Below, in pieces: positions 57,927-64,000 of a DNA stretch of 64,000 nt. The notes below the pieces were generated by a model that was not told where the DNA came from, ran no database searches, and saw only the letters and a list, made by a program, of their open reading frames with translations. Source of the stretch: Caldimonas tepidiphila (GTDB lineage: Bacteria > Pseudomonadota > Gammaproteobacteria > Burkholderiales > Burkholderiaceae_C); assembly GCF_003569765.1 (NCBI RefSeq), contig NZ_QXMG01000001.1, positions 248,001-312,000 on the forward strand, read 5' to 3'. Made by a program: the position numbers and the translations under genes. The stretch's first letter is position 1. Each line of letters begins with the position of its first letter.

Positions 57927-58325
57927 ATGCCCTGGCGCCTCGTCCTGTTGTGGTTGTGCATCGCCCTGCTGCCCCTGCGCGGCTGGGCGGGCGTCGCCAT
58001 GCCGGCGCCCGCGGCGGCCGCGCCTGCCGCGGCGGTCCAGGAGGCGGCAGCCCGGCCTTGCCACGGCGCGGCCGCGGTCGAGAACCTGCAGGAAGAATTC
58101 CACGAACATCGCCACGGCGCGACGGCGCACGCCGACGCTGCCGCCTCGATGCAGCCGGGCGCGGGCACCTGCGCGCTGTGCGACATCTGCCATGGCGCGG
58201 TCGCGCCGCCGGTGCTGGCCTTCGAGGGCTTCGCGCCGATGAATCCGGGCGCGCCACCCGCCTGGGAGCCGCGGTCGCCCGGCCGGCTGGCCACGCACGA
58301 GTTGTTCCGACCTCCCCGCGCCTGA
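57927..58325 (+). CDS. Small secreted Cys/His-containing protein of the copper cluster
   Basis: A 132-residue protein with a signal peptide (about 1-22, PWRLVLLWLCIALLPLRGWA). The mature part has a His-rich stretch (EFHEHRHG, around 58-65) and a CxxCxxCH-like motif in CALCDICHG (around 82-90). These suggest metal binding, and gene context points to copper. It resembles small DUF2946-type proteins found in copper-response loci, but I cannot confirm the family. It starts the seven-gene plus-strand cluster. Confidence 0.65.
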   Translation: MPWRLVLLWLCIALLPLRGWAGVAMPAPAAAAPAAAVQEAAARPCHGAAAVENLQEEFHEHRHGATAHADAAASMQPGAGTCALCDICHGAVAPPVLAFEGFAPMNPGAPPAWEPRSPGRLATHELFRPPRA

Positions 58326-58460
58326 TCGCCGAGACGCGTCGCGCGCCCCGTGCCGCGACGCCCGACGCCGGCCTGCCGCTTTTTCCGGCCTGGCCGTCCC
58401 GTGCCGCCCCGCCTGTCGCCCCGACACGCGGTGCGCACGCTGTCCCGGAGCGATCCGTCG

Positions 58461-58922
58461 ATGAATCCCATTCCTTTGCGGCCGGCCCTCGCGCTGGCAT
58501 TCGCGGCCCTGGCCCTCGCGCTGCCGGTCCGCGCCGAAATCCCCTACCGCTCGGCCTTCGAGGCGGTGCGTCCCCACACCGATCCGCAGGCCCTCGGCTG
58601 GCGCGCCGCCAACGAGCAGGTGGCGGCGCTCGGCGGCCACGCGGGTCACCTGCGGGCCGCGGCCGCACCCGCGGCGCCCGCCACGCAGCCGCAAGACAGC
58701 CCTCCGGCCGGCACGCCGGCACCCGCAACGCAGCAGCCGGTACACGGCGCTCACGGCGCCTCGGGCGAGCGCACCGCCGCAGGCGAAGGCGGCATGCCGG
58801 CTTGCCCGATGCACGCGCAGATGCCTGCCCAAATTCACGGGCAGATGCACGGACAGATGCACGGCAAGACGCAGGGCATGCGCTGCCATGGCGGCGCGCC
58901 GCAAGCCGGAGGCGTGCGATGA
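58461..58922 (+). CDS. Exported His/Met-rich protein of the copper cluster
   Basis: A 153-residue protein with a signal peptide (about 1-25, cut after VRA). The N-terminal mature part is a conserved-looking block (EIPYRSAFEAVRPHTDPQAL then GWRAANEQVA). The middle is Ala/Pro-rich linker and the C-terminal 30 residues hold repeated HGQM units (HGQMHGQMHGKTQGM) plus CPMHAQM and RCHGG. Met/His repeats bind Cu(I) in CopA/CopB-like proteins. It overlaps the TolC-like gene by four bases (ATGA). Function inferred only from composition and context. Confidence 0.7.
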   Translation: MNPIPLRPALALAFAALALALPVRAEIPYRSAFEAVRPHTDPQALGWRAANEQVAALGGHAGHLRAAAAPAAPATQPQDSPPAGTPAPATQQPVHGAHGASGERTAAGEGGMPACPMHAQMPAQIHGQMHGQMHGKTQGMRCHGGAPQAGGVR

Positions 58923-60325
58923 GGAGAGGACCCGCCTTCAGGCTCGCCGTGCCGGTGCTGGCCGCGCTGCTGGCCGGCTGCGCCTCGCTCGACCCCGGGC
59001 AGGCCACCGGCGAGGCCTCGCGCCGCATCGAGCCGCTCGCCGGCGAGGGCGTGGCCCTGTCGCGCGACGCCGCGGACCGCGCCGCGCGCGAGGCTCGCGT
59101 CGCGCAATGGCTGGCCGCGCCGCTCGCCCAGGACGACGCGGTGCGGCTCGCGCTCGTCAACAGCCCGGCGCTGCAGTCGATGCTGGCCGCGAGCTGGGCC
59201 GCGCAGGCTGAGGCGCGCCAGGGCGGGCGGCTGCCCAACCCGCGGCTCGCGCTCGAGCGCCTGGTGCAAGGGCACGACGTCGAGATCGGCCGCGCGCTGA
59301 GCTTCGGCCTGCTCGACCTGCTGACGCTGCCGCTGCGCCAGCGCGCCGCGACGCAGGCGATCGAGGCCGAGCGCCTGCGCCTGGCGCAGGAGGTGCTCGC
59401 GCTCGGCCTGCAGGTGCGCCAGCAGTGGGTGCGCGCGGTCGCGGCGCAGCAGCTGCAGCACTACCACGCCGAGGTGCAGGAGGCGGCCGAGGCCGCCGCC
59501 GAGCTCGCGCGCCGCATGCAGGCGGTCGGCAACTGGAGCCGGCTGCAGCGCGCGCGCGAGCAGGCCTTCCACTCCGAGGCCAGCGCGGGTCTGGCGCGCG
59601 CGCGCCAGGCCGCGCTCGCCGAGCGCGAGGCGCTGGTGCGCCTGCTCGGGCTCGACGCGGCGCAGGCGCAGTCGCTGCGGCTGCCCGAGCGCCTCGCGGA
59701 GCTGCCGAAGCAGCCGATCTCCGCCGAGGCGGTGCTCGCGTCGGCCAAGGAGGACCGGCTCGACCTGCGGCTCGCGCGCCAGCGCCTCGCCGCCGCGCAG
59801 CGCGCCGAGGGCAGCACGCGCTGGAGCAGCGTCGGCGACCTGGAGCTCGCCTACATCCGCAACAGCGAGACGCACGAACCGGTGCAGCGCGGCTGGGAGC
59901 TCGAGATCGCGCTGCCGCTGTTCGACCTCGGCGACGCGCGCCGCGCCGGCGCGTCCGCGCAGACGCTCGCCGCGCTCGCGCAGCTGCGGCAGGTGCAGCT
60001 CGAGACCGCCTCGCAACTGCGCGAGCGCTACCACGCCTGGCGCAGCGCGCACGACATCGCGCGCCACTACCGCGACGAGCTGGTGCCGCTGCGCAAGACC
60101 ATCGCCGAGGAGATGCTGCTGCGCTACAACGGCATGCTCGTCGGCGTGTTCGAGCTGCTGGCCGACGCACGCGAGCAGCGCGCCAGCGTGATCGCCGCGA
60201 TCGAGGCGCAGCGCGACTTCTGGCTCGCCGACGCGGCGCTCGAGGCCGCGCGGCTCGGCGCGCCGCTCGCGCCCGCCCCCCTCTCCGCGCCAGGTGCCGC
60301 GGCGACCGCCCCCCAAGGACACTGA
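58919..60325 (+). CDS. TolC/CusC-family outer-membrane lipoprotein
   Basis: A 468-residue outer-membrane efflux protein. The lipobox is LLAGCASLD near residue 20, so it is lipid-anchored. The rest is helical with the two-repeat pattern of the OEP family (RLALVNSPALQSMLA, then RRMQAVGNWSRLQRAREQ in repeat 1 and LQLRERYHAWRSAHDIA-like in repeat 2). CusC-type proteins form the outer-membrane channel of metal pumps. No CusA or CusB homologue lies nearby, so its partners are unknown or elsewhere. Confidence 0.9.
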   Translation: MRRGPAFRLAVPVLAALLAGCASLDPGQATGEASRRIEPLAGEGVALSRDAADRAAREARVAQWLAAPLAQDDAVRLALVNSPALQSMLAASWAAQAEARQGGRLPNPRLALERLVQGHDVEIGRALSFGLLDLLTLPLRQRAATQAIEAERLRLAQEVLALGLQVRQQWVRAVAAQQLQHYHAEVQEAAEAAAELARRMQAVGNWSRLQRAREQAFHSEASAGLARARQAALAEREALVRLLGLDAAQAQSLRLPERLAELPKQPISAEAVLASAKEDRLDLRLARQRLAAAQRAEGSTRWSSVGDLELAYIRNSETHEPVQRGWELEIALPLFDLGDARRAGASAQTLAALAQLRQVQLETASQLRERYHAWRSAHDIARHYRDELVPLRKTIAEEMLLRYNGMLVGVFELLADAREQRASVIAAIEAQRDFWLADAALEAARLGAPLAPAPLSAPGAAATAPQGH

Positions 60326-60326
60326 G

Positions 60327-61712
60327 ATGACGACGAGACGACTCTTCCTCGGCGGCGCGGCGCTCGCCGCCGCCGCCGTCGGCCGCGCGGCGATGGCCGC
60401 GCTGCCCGAGCCGGTGCTGCGCACCGACACCGCTTCCGCGCCTCCGCTCGAGCCCTCGGCCGGGCGGCCCTACCGGCCGGTCGTGACGCTCAACGGCTGG
60501 AGCCTGCCCTTCCGCATGAACCAGGGCGTGAAGGAGTTCCACCTGGTGGCCGAGCCCGTGATCCGCGAGTTCGCGCCGGGCATGAAGGCGCAGCTGTGGG
60601 GCTACAACGGCTCCTCGCCCGGCCCGACCATCGAGGTGGTCGAGGGCGACCGCGTGCGCATCTTCGTCACCAACCGCCTGCCCGAGCACCACGCGGTGCA
60701 CTGGCACGGCCAGCGCCTGCCCAACGGCATGGACGGCGTCGGCGGCCTCACGCAGCCGCACATCCCGCCCGGCAAGACCTTCGTCTACGAGTTCGAGGCG
60801 CGGCGCCCCGGCACCTTCATGTACCACCCGCATGCCGACGAGATGACGCAGATGGCGATGGGCATGATGGGCTTCTGGATCACGCACCCGAAGGACCCGA
60901 AGCGCACGCCCGGCTACGCCGACTGCGACCGCGACTTCGTGTTCCTTCTCAACGCCTTCGACATCGAGCCCGGCAGCGCGACGCCGAAGGTCAACACGAT
61001 GCTCGACTTCAACCTCTGGTGCTTCAACAGCCGCGTCTTCCCGGCCATCGACCCGATGGTGTGCCGGCTCGGCGACCGCGTGCGCATCCGCGTCGGCAAC
61101 CTGACGATGACCAACCACCCGATGCACCTGCACGGGCACGAGTTCGTCGTCGCCGGCACCGACGGCGGCTGGACGCCGCCCGGGTCGCGCTGGCCCGAGA
61201 TCACCGCCGACATCGCGGTCGGGCAGATGCGCGCGCTGGAGTTCATCGCCGACGAGCCCGGCGACTGGGCCTTCCACTGCCACAAGAGCCACCACACGAT
61301 GAACGCGATGGGCCACGACGTGCCGACGATGATCGGCGTCGACCACCGCGAGGTGGTGCAGAAGATCCAGAAGCTGATCCCCGACTACATGGTGATGGGC
61401 GAGCGCGGCATGGCCGACATGGGCGAGATGGAGATGCCGCTGCCCGACAACACGCTGCCGATGATGACCGGCACCGGCCCCTTCGGCGCGCTCGAGATGG
61501 GCGGCATGTTCACCACCGTCAAGGTGCGCGAGGGCCTCGCGCGCAACGACTGGCGCGACCCCGGCCACTACCGGCACCCGGCCGGCACCGTGGCCTACGA
61601 ATGGAGCGGCGCCACGCCGGCGCCGGCGCGTGCCGCCGCGCCGGCCTCCGCCTCTGACAACCCGCCGCTGCGCGCACGCAAGCCGCGCGAAGGAGAACCC
61701 CATGCGCATTGA
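60327..61712 (+). CDS. Periplasmic multicopper oxidase
   Basis: A 461-residue multicopper oxidase with a Tat-type signal (TTRRLFLGGAA). The four copper-binding blocks are present in order: HWHGQRLPNGMDGV, YHPHADEMTQM, HPMHLHGHEF, and FHCHKSHHTMNAMG with the type 1 Cys. Met-rich stretches occur (QMAMGMMG and MADMGEMEM). It likely oxidises Cu(I) to the less toxic Cu(II), as CueO and PcoA do. It starts 1 nt after the TolC-like gene and overlaps the cupredoxin gene by 11 nt. Confidence 0.93.
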   Translation: MTTRRLFLGGAALAAAAVGRAAMAALPEPVLRTDTASAPPLEPSAGRPYRPVVTLNGWSLPFRMNQGVKEFHLVAEPVIREFAPGMKAQLWGYNGSSPGPTIEVVEGDRVRIFVTNRLPEHHAVHWHGQRLPNGMDGVGGLTQPHIPPGKTFVYEFEARRPGTFMYHPHADEMTQMAMGMMGFWITHPKDPKRTPGYADCDRDFVFLLNAFDIEPGSATPKVNTMLDFNLWCFNSRVFPAIDPMVCRLGDRVRIRVGNLTMTNHPMHLHGHEFVVAGTDGGWTPPGSRWPEITADIAVGQMRALEFIADEPGDWAFHCHKSHHTMNAMGHDVPTMIGVDHREVVQKIQKLIPDYMVMGERGMADMGEMEMPLPDNTLPMMTGTGPFGALEMGGMFTTVKVREGLARNDWRDPGHYRHPAGTVAYEWSGATPAPARAAAPASASDNPPLRARKPREGEPHAH

Positions 61713-62220
61713 TCTTTCCCTGCTGCGTCCGGCGCTCGCCGCCGGCCTGTGCACCGCACTGCTCGCGGCGCTGCCCGCCGCCGCGCTCGCGCACGGCGCC
61801 GCCGGCCATGCGCCGAAGGCGGCAACGGCTGCTCCGTCGACCGAGTCCTACCCCTGGGGCCGCGAGGGCCGCGCCGCCGACGTGACGCGCACCATCGAGG
61901 TCGACATGAAGGACGCGCTGCGCTTCGTGCCGGGCGAGCTGCGCTTCAGGCGCGGCGAGACGGTGCGCCTGGTGGTGCACAACAGCGGTCGGGTGATGCA
62001 CGAGCTGGTGCTGGGCACCGAGGCCGAGCTCAAGCGCCATGCCGAGCTGATGAAGCAGCACCCCGGCATGGAGCACGACGAGCCCTACATGGCGCACGTC
62101 GCGCCGGGCGAGCGCGCCGAGATCGTCTGGACCTTCGACAAGCCCGGCCGCTTCATGTACGGCTGCCTGCTGCCCGGGCACTTCGAGGGCGGCATGGTCG
62201 GCCGCATCGTCGTGCGATGA
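61702..62220 (+). CDS. Periplasmic cupredoxin-like copper protein
   Basis: A 172-residue protein with a signal peptide (about 1-30, ending ALA). A single cupredoxin domain carries a likely type 1 copper site: His in VMHELVLG, and Cys, His and Met in CLLPGHFEGGM. An additional His/Met-rich insertion (KRHAELMKQHPGMEHDE) lies before the Cys. It may store copper or pass electrons or copper to the oxidase. AAGGAG precedes the ATG by 6 nt. Confidence 0.9.
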   Translation: MRIDLSLLRPALAAGLCTALLAALPAAALAHGAAGHAPKAATAAPSTESYPWGREGRAADVTRTIEVDMKDALRFVPGELRFRRGETVRLVVHNSGRVMHELVLGTEAELKRHAELMKQHPGMEHDEPYMAHVAPGERAEIVWTFDKPGRFMYGCLLPGHFEGGMVGRIVVR

Positions 62221-62355
62221 ACCTGCCGCCGATGCGCAGGCGCCGCGATCCGTGAGCGTTTGCGCACTGTTTCGTGCACTGATTGAACCCTCGGCACGCG
62301 CACCGGCTCCAATGCCGGAGCGGCCCGCGTGCCGACATCCCCCGAGGAGTTCCCG

Positions 62356-62826
62356 ATGAATTCACGCCGCCAGTTCCTTCTCGGCGCCACGGCCGCCGCG
62401 ACCGCGCTCGCGCTCGGCCCGGCGCTCGCCGCGCCGGCGAAGCCGCAGATCGAGGTCTGGAAGTCGCCCAGCTGCGGCTGCTGCCAAGGCTGGGTCGAGC
62501 ACCTGGAGAAGAACGGCTTCGAGGTCAAGGTCAACGACGTGCCGGGCCCGGCCGACTATCGCGAGAAGTTCGGCCTCGCCGCGCAGTACGGCTCCTGCCA
62601 CACCGCCAAGGTCGGCGGCTACGTGCTCGAGGGCCATGTGCCGGCGCGCGAGATCCACCGGCTGCTGAAGGAGAAGCCGCAGGCGCTCGGCCTCGCGGTG
62701 CCCGGCATGCCGGTCGGCTCGCCCGGCATGGAGGTCGAGAGCGGCCGCGTCGACGCCTACGAGGTGCTGCTCGTCACGAAGGACAACCGCGCCAGCGTCT
62801 ACCAGCGCTACGCCGCCAAGGCTTGA
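62356..62826 (+). CDS. DUF411 metal-binding protein
   Basis: A 156-residue exported protein. The signal has a Tat-like SRRQFLLGA. The DUF411 core (about 35-150) holds KSPSCGCCQGWVEHL, AAQYGSCHTAKVGGYVLEGHVP and GMPVGSPGME. Members occur in copper-resistance loci and are thought to bind copper through these Cys and Met residues. GAGGAG precedes the ATG by 6 nt. Confidence 0.9.
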   Translation: MNSRRQFLLGATAAATALALGPALAAPAKPQIEVWKSPSCGCCQGWVEHLEKNGFEVKVNDVPGPADYREKFGLAAQYGSCHTAKVGGYVLEGHVPAREIHRLLKEKPQALGLAVPGMPVGSPGMEVESGRVDAYEVLLVTKDNRASVYQRYAAKA

Positions 62827-62899
62827 GCCGCGGCGAGGCGCCCCCAACTACCGATGAGGCGCGCGGCCGCGCCGCGCCCGAGAACCCTGGAATCCCGAG

Positions 62900-63184
62900 A
62901 TGAAGAAGCTGATTTCCCTGATGATCGCCCTGCTCGGCGCCACCGGCGCCTTCGCGCAGTCCCCGCTCTCCGAGGGCGAGGTGCGCAAGATCGACAAGGA
63001 GCAGGGCAAGGTCACGATCAAGCACGGCGAGATCAAGAACCTCGACATGCCGCCGATGACGATGGTCTTCCGCGCCCAGCCGCCTGCGCTGGTGGACAAG
63101 GTGCAGGTCGGCGACAAGGTGCGCTTCCAGGCCGAGAAGGTCAACGGCACCTACACCGTCACCGCGCTCGAGCGCGCGCAGTAA
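62900..63184 (+). CDS. CusF-like periplasmic copper-binding protein
   Basis: A 94-residue protein with a signal peptide (about 1-19, AFA cut). The mature part is a small OB-fold of the CusF family: IKHGEIKNLDMPPMTMVF supplies the His and two Met copper ligands. The Trp that caps the site in E. coli CusF is not in the expected place (an Asn-Leu precedes the Asp). CusF delivers Cu(I) or Ag(I) to a CusCBA pump or stores it. It ends the cluster. Confidence 0.92.
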   Translation: MKKLISLMIALLGATGAFAQSPLSEGEVRKIDKEQGKVTIKHGEIKNLDMPPMTMVFRAQPPALVDKVQVGDKVRFQAEKVNGTYTVTALERAQ

Positions 63185-63201
63185 GAAGCGCGACATCCTC
63201 C

Positions 63202-63226
63202 GGCGGGGCCGCCGCGTCGTCCCGCC
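63202..63226. terminator. Hairpin between converging cusF-like and ptsH genes
   Basis: GGCGGG / CCCGCC with a 13-nt loop lies 17 nt after the CusF-like stop. It has no T tract. It is a weak terminator candidate. Confidence 0.35.
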
Positions 63227-63293
63227 CGCCGCGCAGGGGCCCGCAGCTCCTGCCTGTGCGCCGCCGAACCTGCGTGGCGCGCCTCTTCCCCGC

Positions 63294-63563
63294 CTATTCG
63301 CCCTCGCCGAACTTGTCGTCGATCAGCGCGACGAGCGCGTCCATCGCGGGCTGCTCGTCCGGGCCGCTGACCTCGATCTCGACCTCGGTGCCGAGGCCGG
63401 CGGCCAGCATCATCACCCCCATGATGCTCTTGGCGTTGACGCGCCGCCCGTTGCGGCTCATGAAGACATCGCTCTTGAAGGAGCCGGCGAGCTTGGTGAG
63501 CTTGGCCGAGGCCCGCGCGTGCAGGCCGAGCTTATTGCTGATCTTGATGGTGCGCTGGATCAT
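63294..63563 (-). CDS. ptsH: Phosphocarrier protein HPr
   Basis: An 89-residue HPr. The phosphorylated His15 is in KLGLHARASAKL and the regulatory Ser46 region is AKSIMGVMML. It takes phosphate from EI and gives it to EIIA proteins. It overlaps the EIIA gene by 32 nt, a conserved arrangement of the regulatory phosphotransferase system in betaproteobacteria, in which sugar EIIBC components are absent. Confidence 0.95.
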   Translation of the reverse strand: MIQRTIKISNKLGLHARASAKLTKLAGSFKSDVFMSRNGRRVNAKSIMGVMMLAAGLGTEVEIEVSGPDEQPAMDALVALIDDKFGEGE

Positions 63564-63978
63564 GTCCCGGTTTCTGGGCTTGGTTCTGGGGCCGGGCCGT
63601 CGCGACCTGCATCACGCCCTGCGTGGCACCGGCCAGTGCGCGCGTGAGGACCATGTCCAGCGACTCGTGCTGGTAGCACAGCGTGCGCCAGAGCATCGGC
63701 ACGTTGACGCCCGAGACCACCTTGACCTGCACGCCGTCGGCGAGCCGCTGCGCGACGTTGCAGGGCGTCGCGCCGAACACGTCGGTGAGGATCAGGGCCT
63801 CGGGCTGGAGCACCCGCTCGAGCAGCGCGCGCGCCTGCGTCTCGGTCTCCTCCGGAGACGCGTCGGGCTGCACGTCCAGCGTCTCGAGCGTGGCCGCGCA
63901 CTCCGGGAAGGTGTGGTGCGCGCAGGCCTTCAGGGCGCTGGCCAGCGGGGCATGGGCGATGATGAGGATGCCGGTCAT
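63532..63978 (-). CDS. Mannose-family PTS EIIA protein
   Basis: A 148-residue EIIA of the mannose (EIIA-Man) fold, with likely phospho-site His9 in ILIIAHAPLASALK. LTDVFGATPCNVAQRL and VSGVNVPML are family motifs. It probably regulates other proteins by its phosphorylation state, with HPr encoded downstream. The C-terminal 20 residues are Gln/Pro-rich and lie in the region shared with ptsH. Confidence 0.93.
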   Translation of the reverse strand: MTGILIIAHAPLASALKACAHHTFPECAATLETLDVQPDASPEETETQARALLERVLQPEALILTDVFGATPCNVAQRLADGVQVKVVSGVNVPMLWRTLCYQHESLDMVLTRALAGATQGVMQVATARPQNQAQKPGHDPAHHQDQQ

Positions 63979-64000
63979 GGTGGGGTCAAGCTGGGGGATT

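Overview
This 64 kb window is GC-rich chromosomal DNA of a betaproteobacterium, most likely order Burkholderiales, near the Rubrivivax/Leptothrix/Ideonella group. That placement is an inference from gene content and order: cyoABCD followed by SURF1 and regBA, a double-length UvrA, a 3-hydroxybutyrate oligomer hydrolase (polyhydroxybutyrate metabolism), ResB/CcsB-type cytochrome c maturation, cytochrome c4, hemA-prfA-prmC-grxD-ubiX, rplU-rpmA-obgE next to ispB, and pilBCD-coaE-zapD-yacG. No insertion sequence, prophage, integrase, CRISPR array or rRNA was seen. Two tRNA genes are present: Met(CAT) and Pro(CGG).

Layout. 1-2.4 kb: the end of an unknown membrane-protein gene and a two-subunit sodium:solute symporter. 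2.9-9.7 kb: a redox/respiration operon on the minus strand, cyoABCD (quinol oxidase), a SURF1 protein, and the RegB/RegA redox two-component system, with an FNR-like box in its promoter. 9.8-15.3 kb: an MHS-type MFS transporter, a small membrane protein, an oligomer hydrolase and an orphan periplasmic binding protein. 15.5-22.1 kb: a 1914-residue UvrA-like protein with four ATPase cassettes, translationally coupled to a MntA/HepT-like (nucleotidyltransferase/HEPN) pair. 22.1-26 kb: YigZ and YitT proteins, then a SulP transporter with an apparently structured leader, plus a tandem-domain universal stress protein. 26-32 kb: MsrPQ, CcsB/ResB and cytochrome c4, all on the minus strand. 32-46 kb: housekeeping genes (engB, miaB, hemA, prfA, prmC, grxD, ubiX, proS, rppH, proB, obgE). 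46-57.8 kb: L27/L21, ispB, type IV pilus assembly genes pilBCD, coaE, zapD, yacG, mutT, an AAA ATPase, slmA, a HAD phosphatase and argB. 57.9-63.2 kb: a seven-gene plus-strand cluster for periplasmic copper handling (two small Cys/His/Met-rich proteins, a TolC-like lipoprotein, a multicopper oxidase, a cupredoxin, a DUF411 protein and a CusF-like protein). 63.3-64 kb: HPr and a mannose-family EIIA of a regulatory phosphotransferase system.

How parts fit together. Redox control is the main theme: a quinol oxidase operon carries its own quinone/redox-sensing kinase, and FNR-like boxes sit before both cyoA and hemA, so terminal oxidase and heme supply may respond to oxygen together. The MsrPQ, ResB/CcsB and cytochrome c4 genes add periplasmic redox repair and cytochrome c assembly. 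The copper cluster is notable because it has an outer-membrane factor but no inner-membrane pump or adaptor nearby. Most of the window is ordinary chromosomal backbone. The best candidates for something new are the SulP leader, the palindrome that fills the rppH promoter spacer, the small copper-cluster proteins, and the UvrA/MntA/HepT arrangement.
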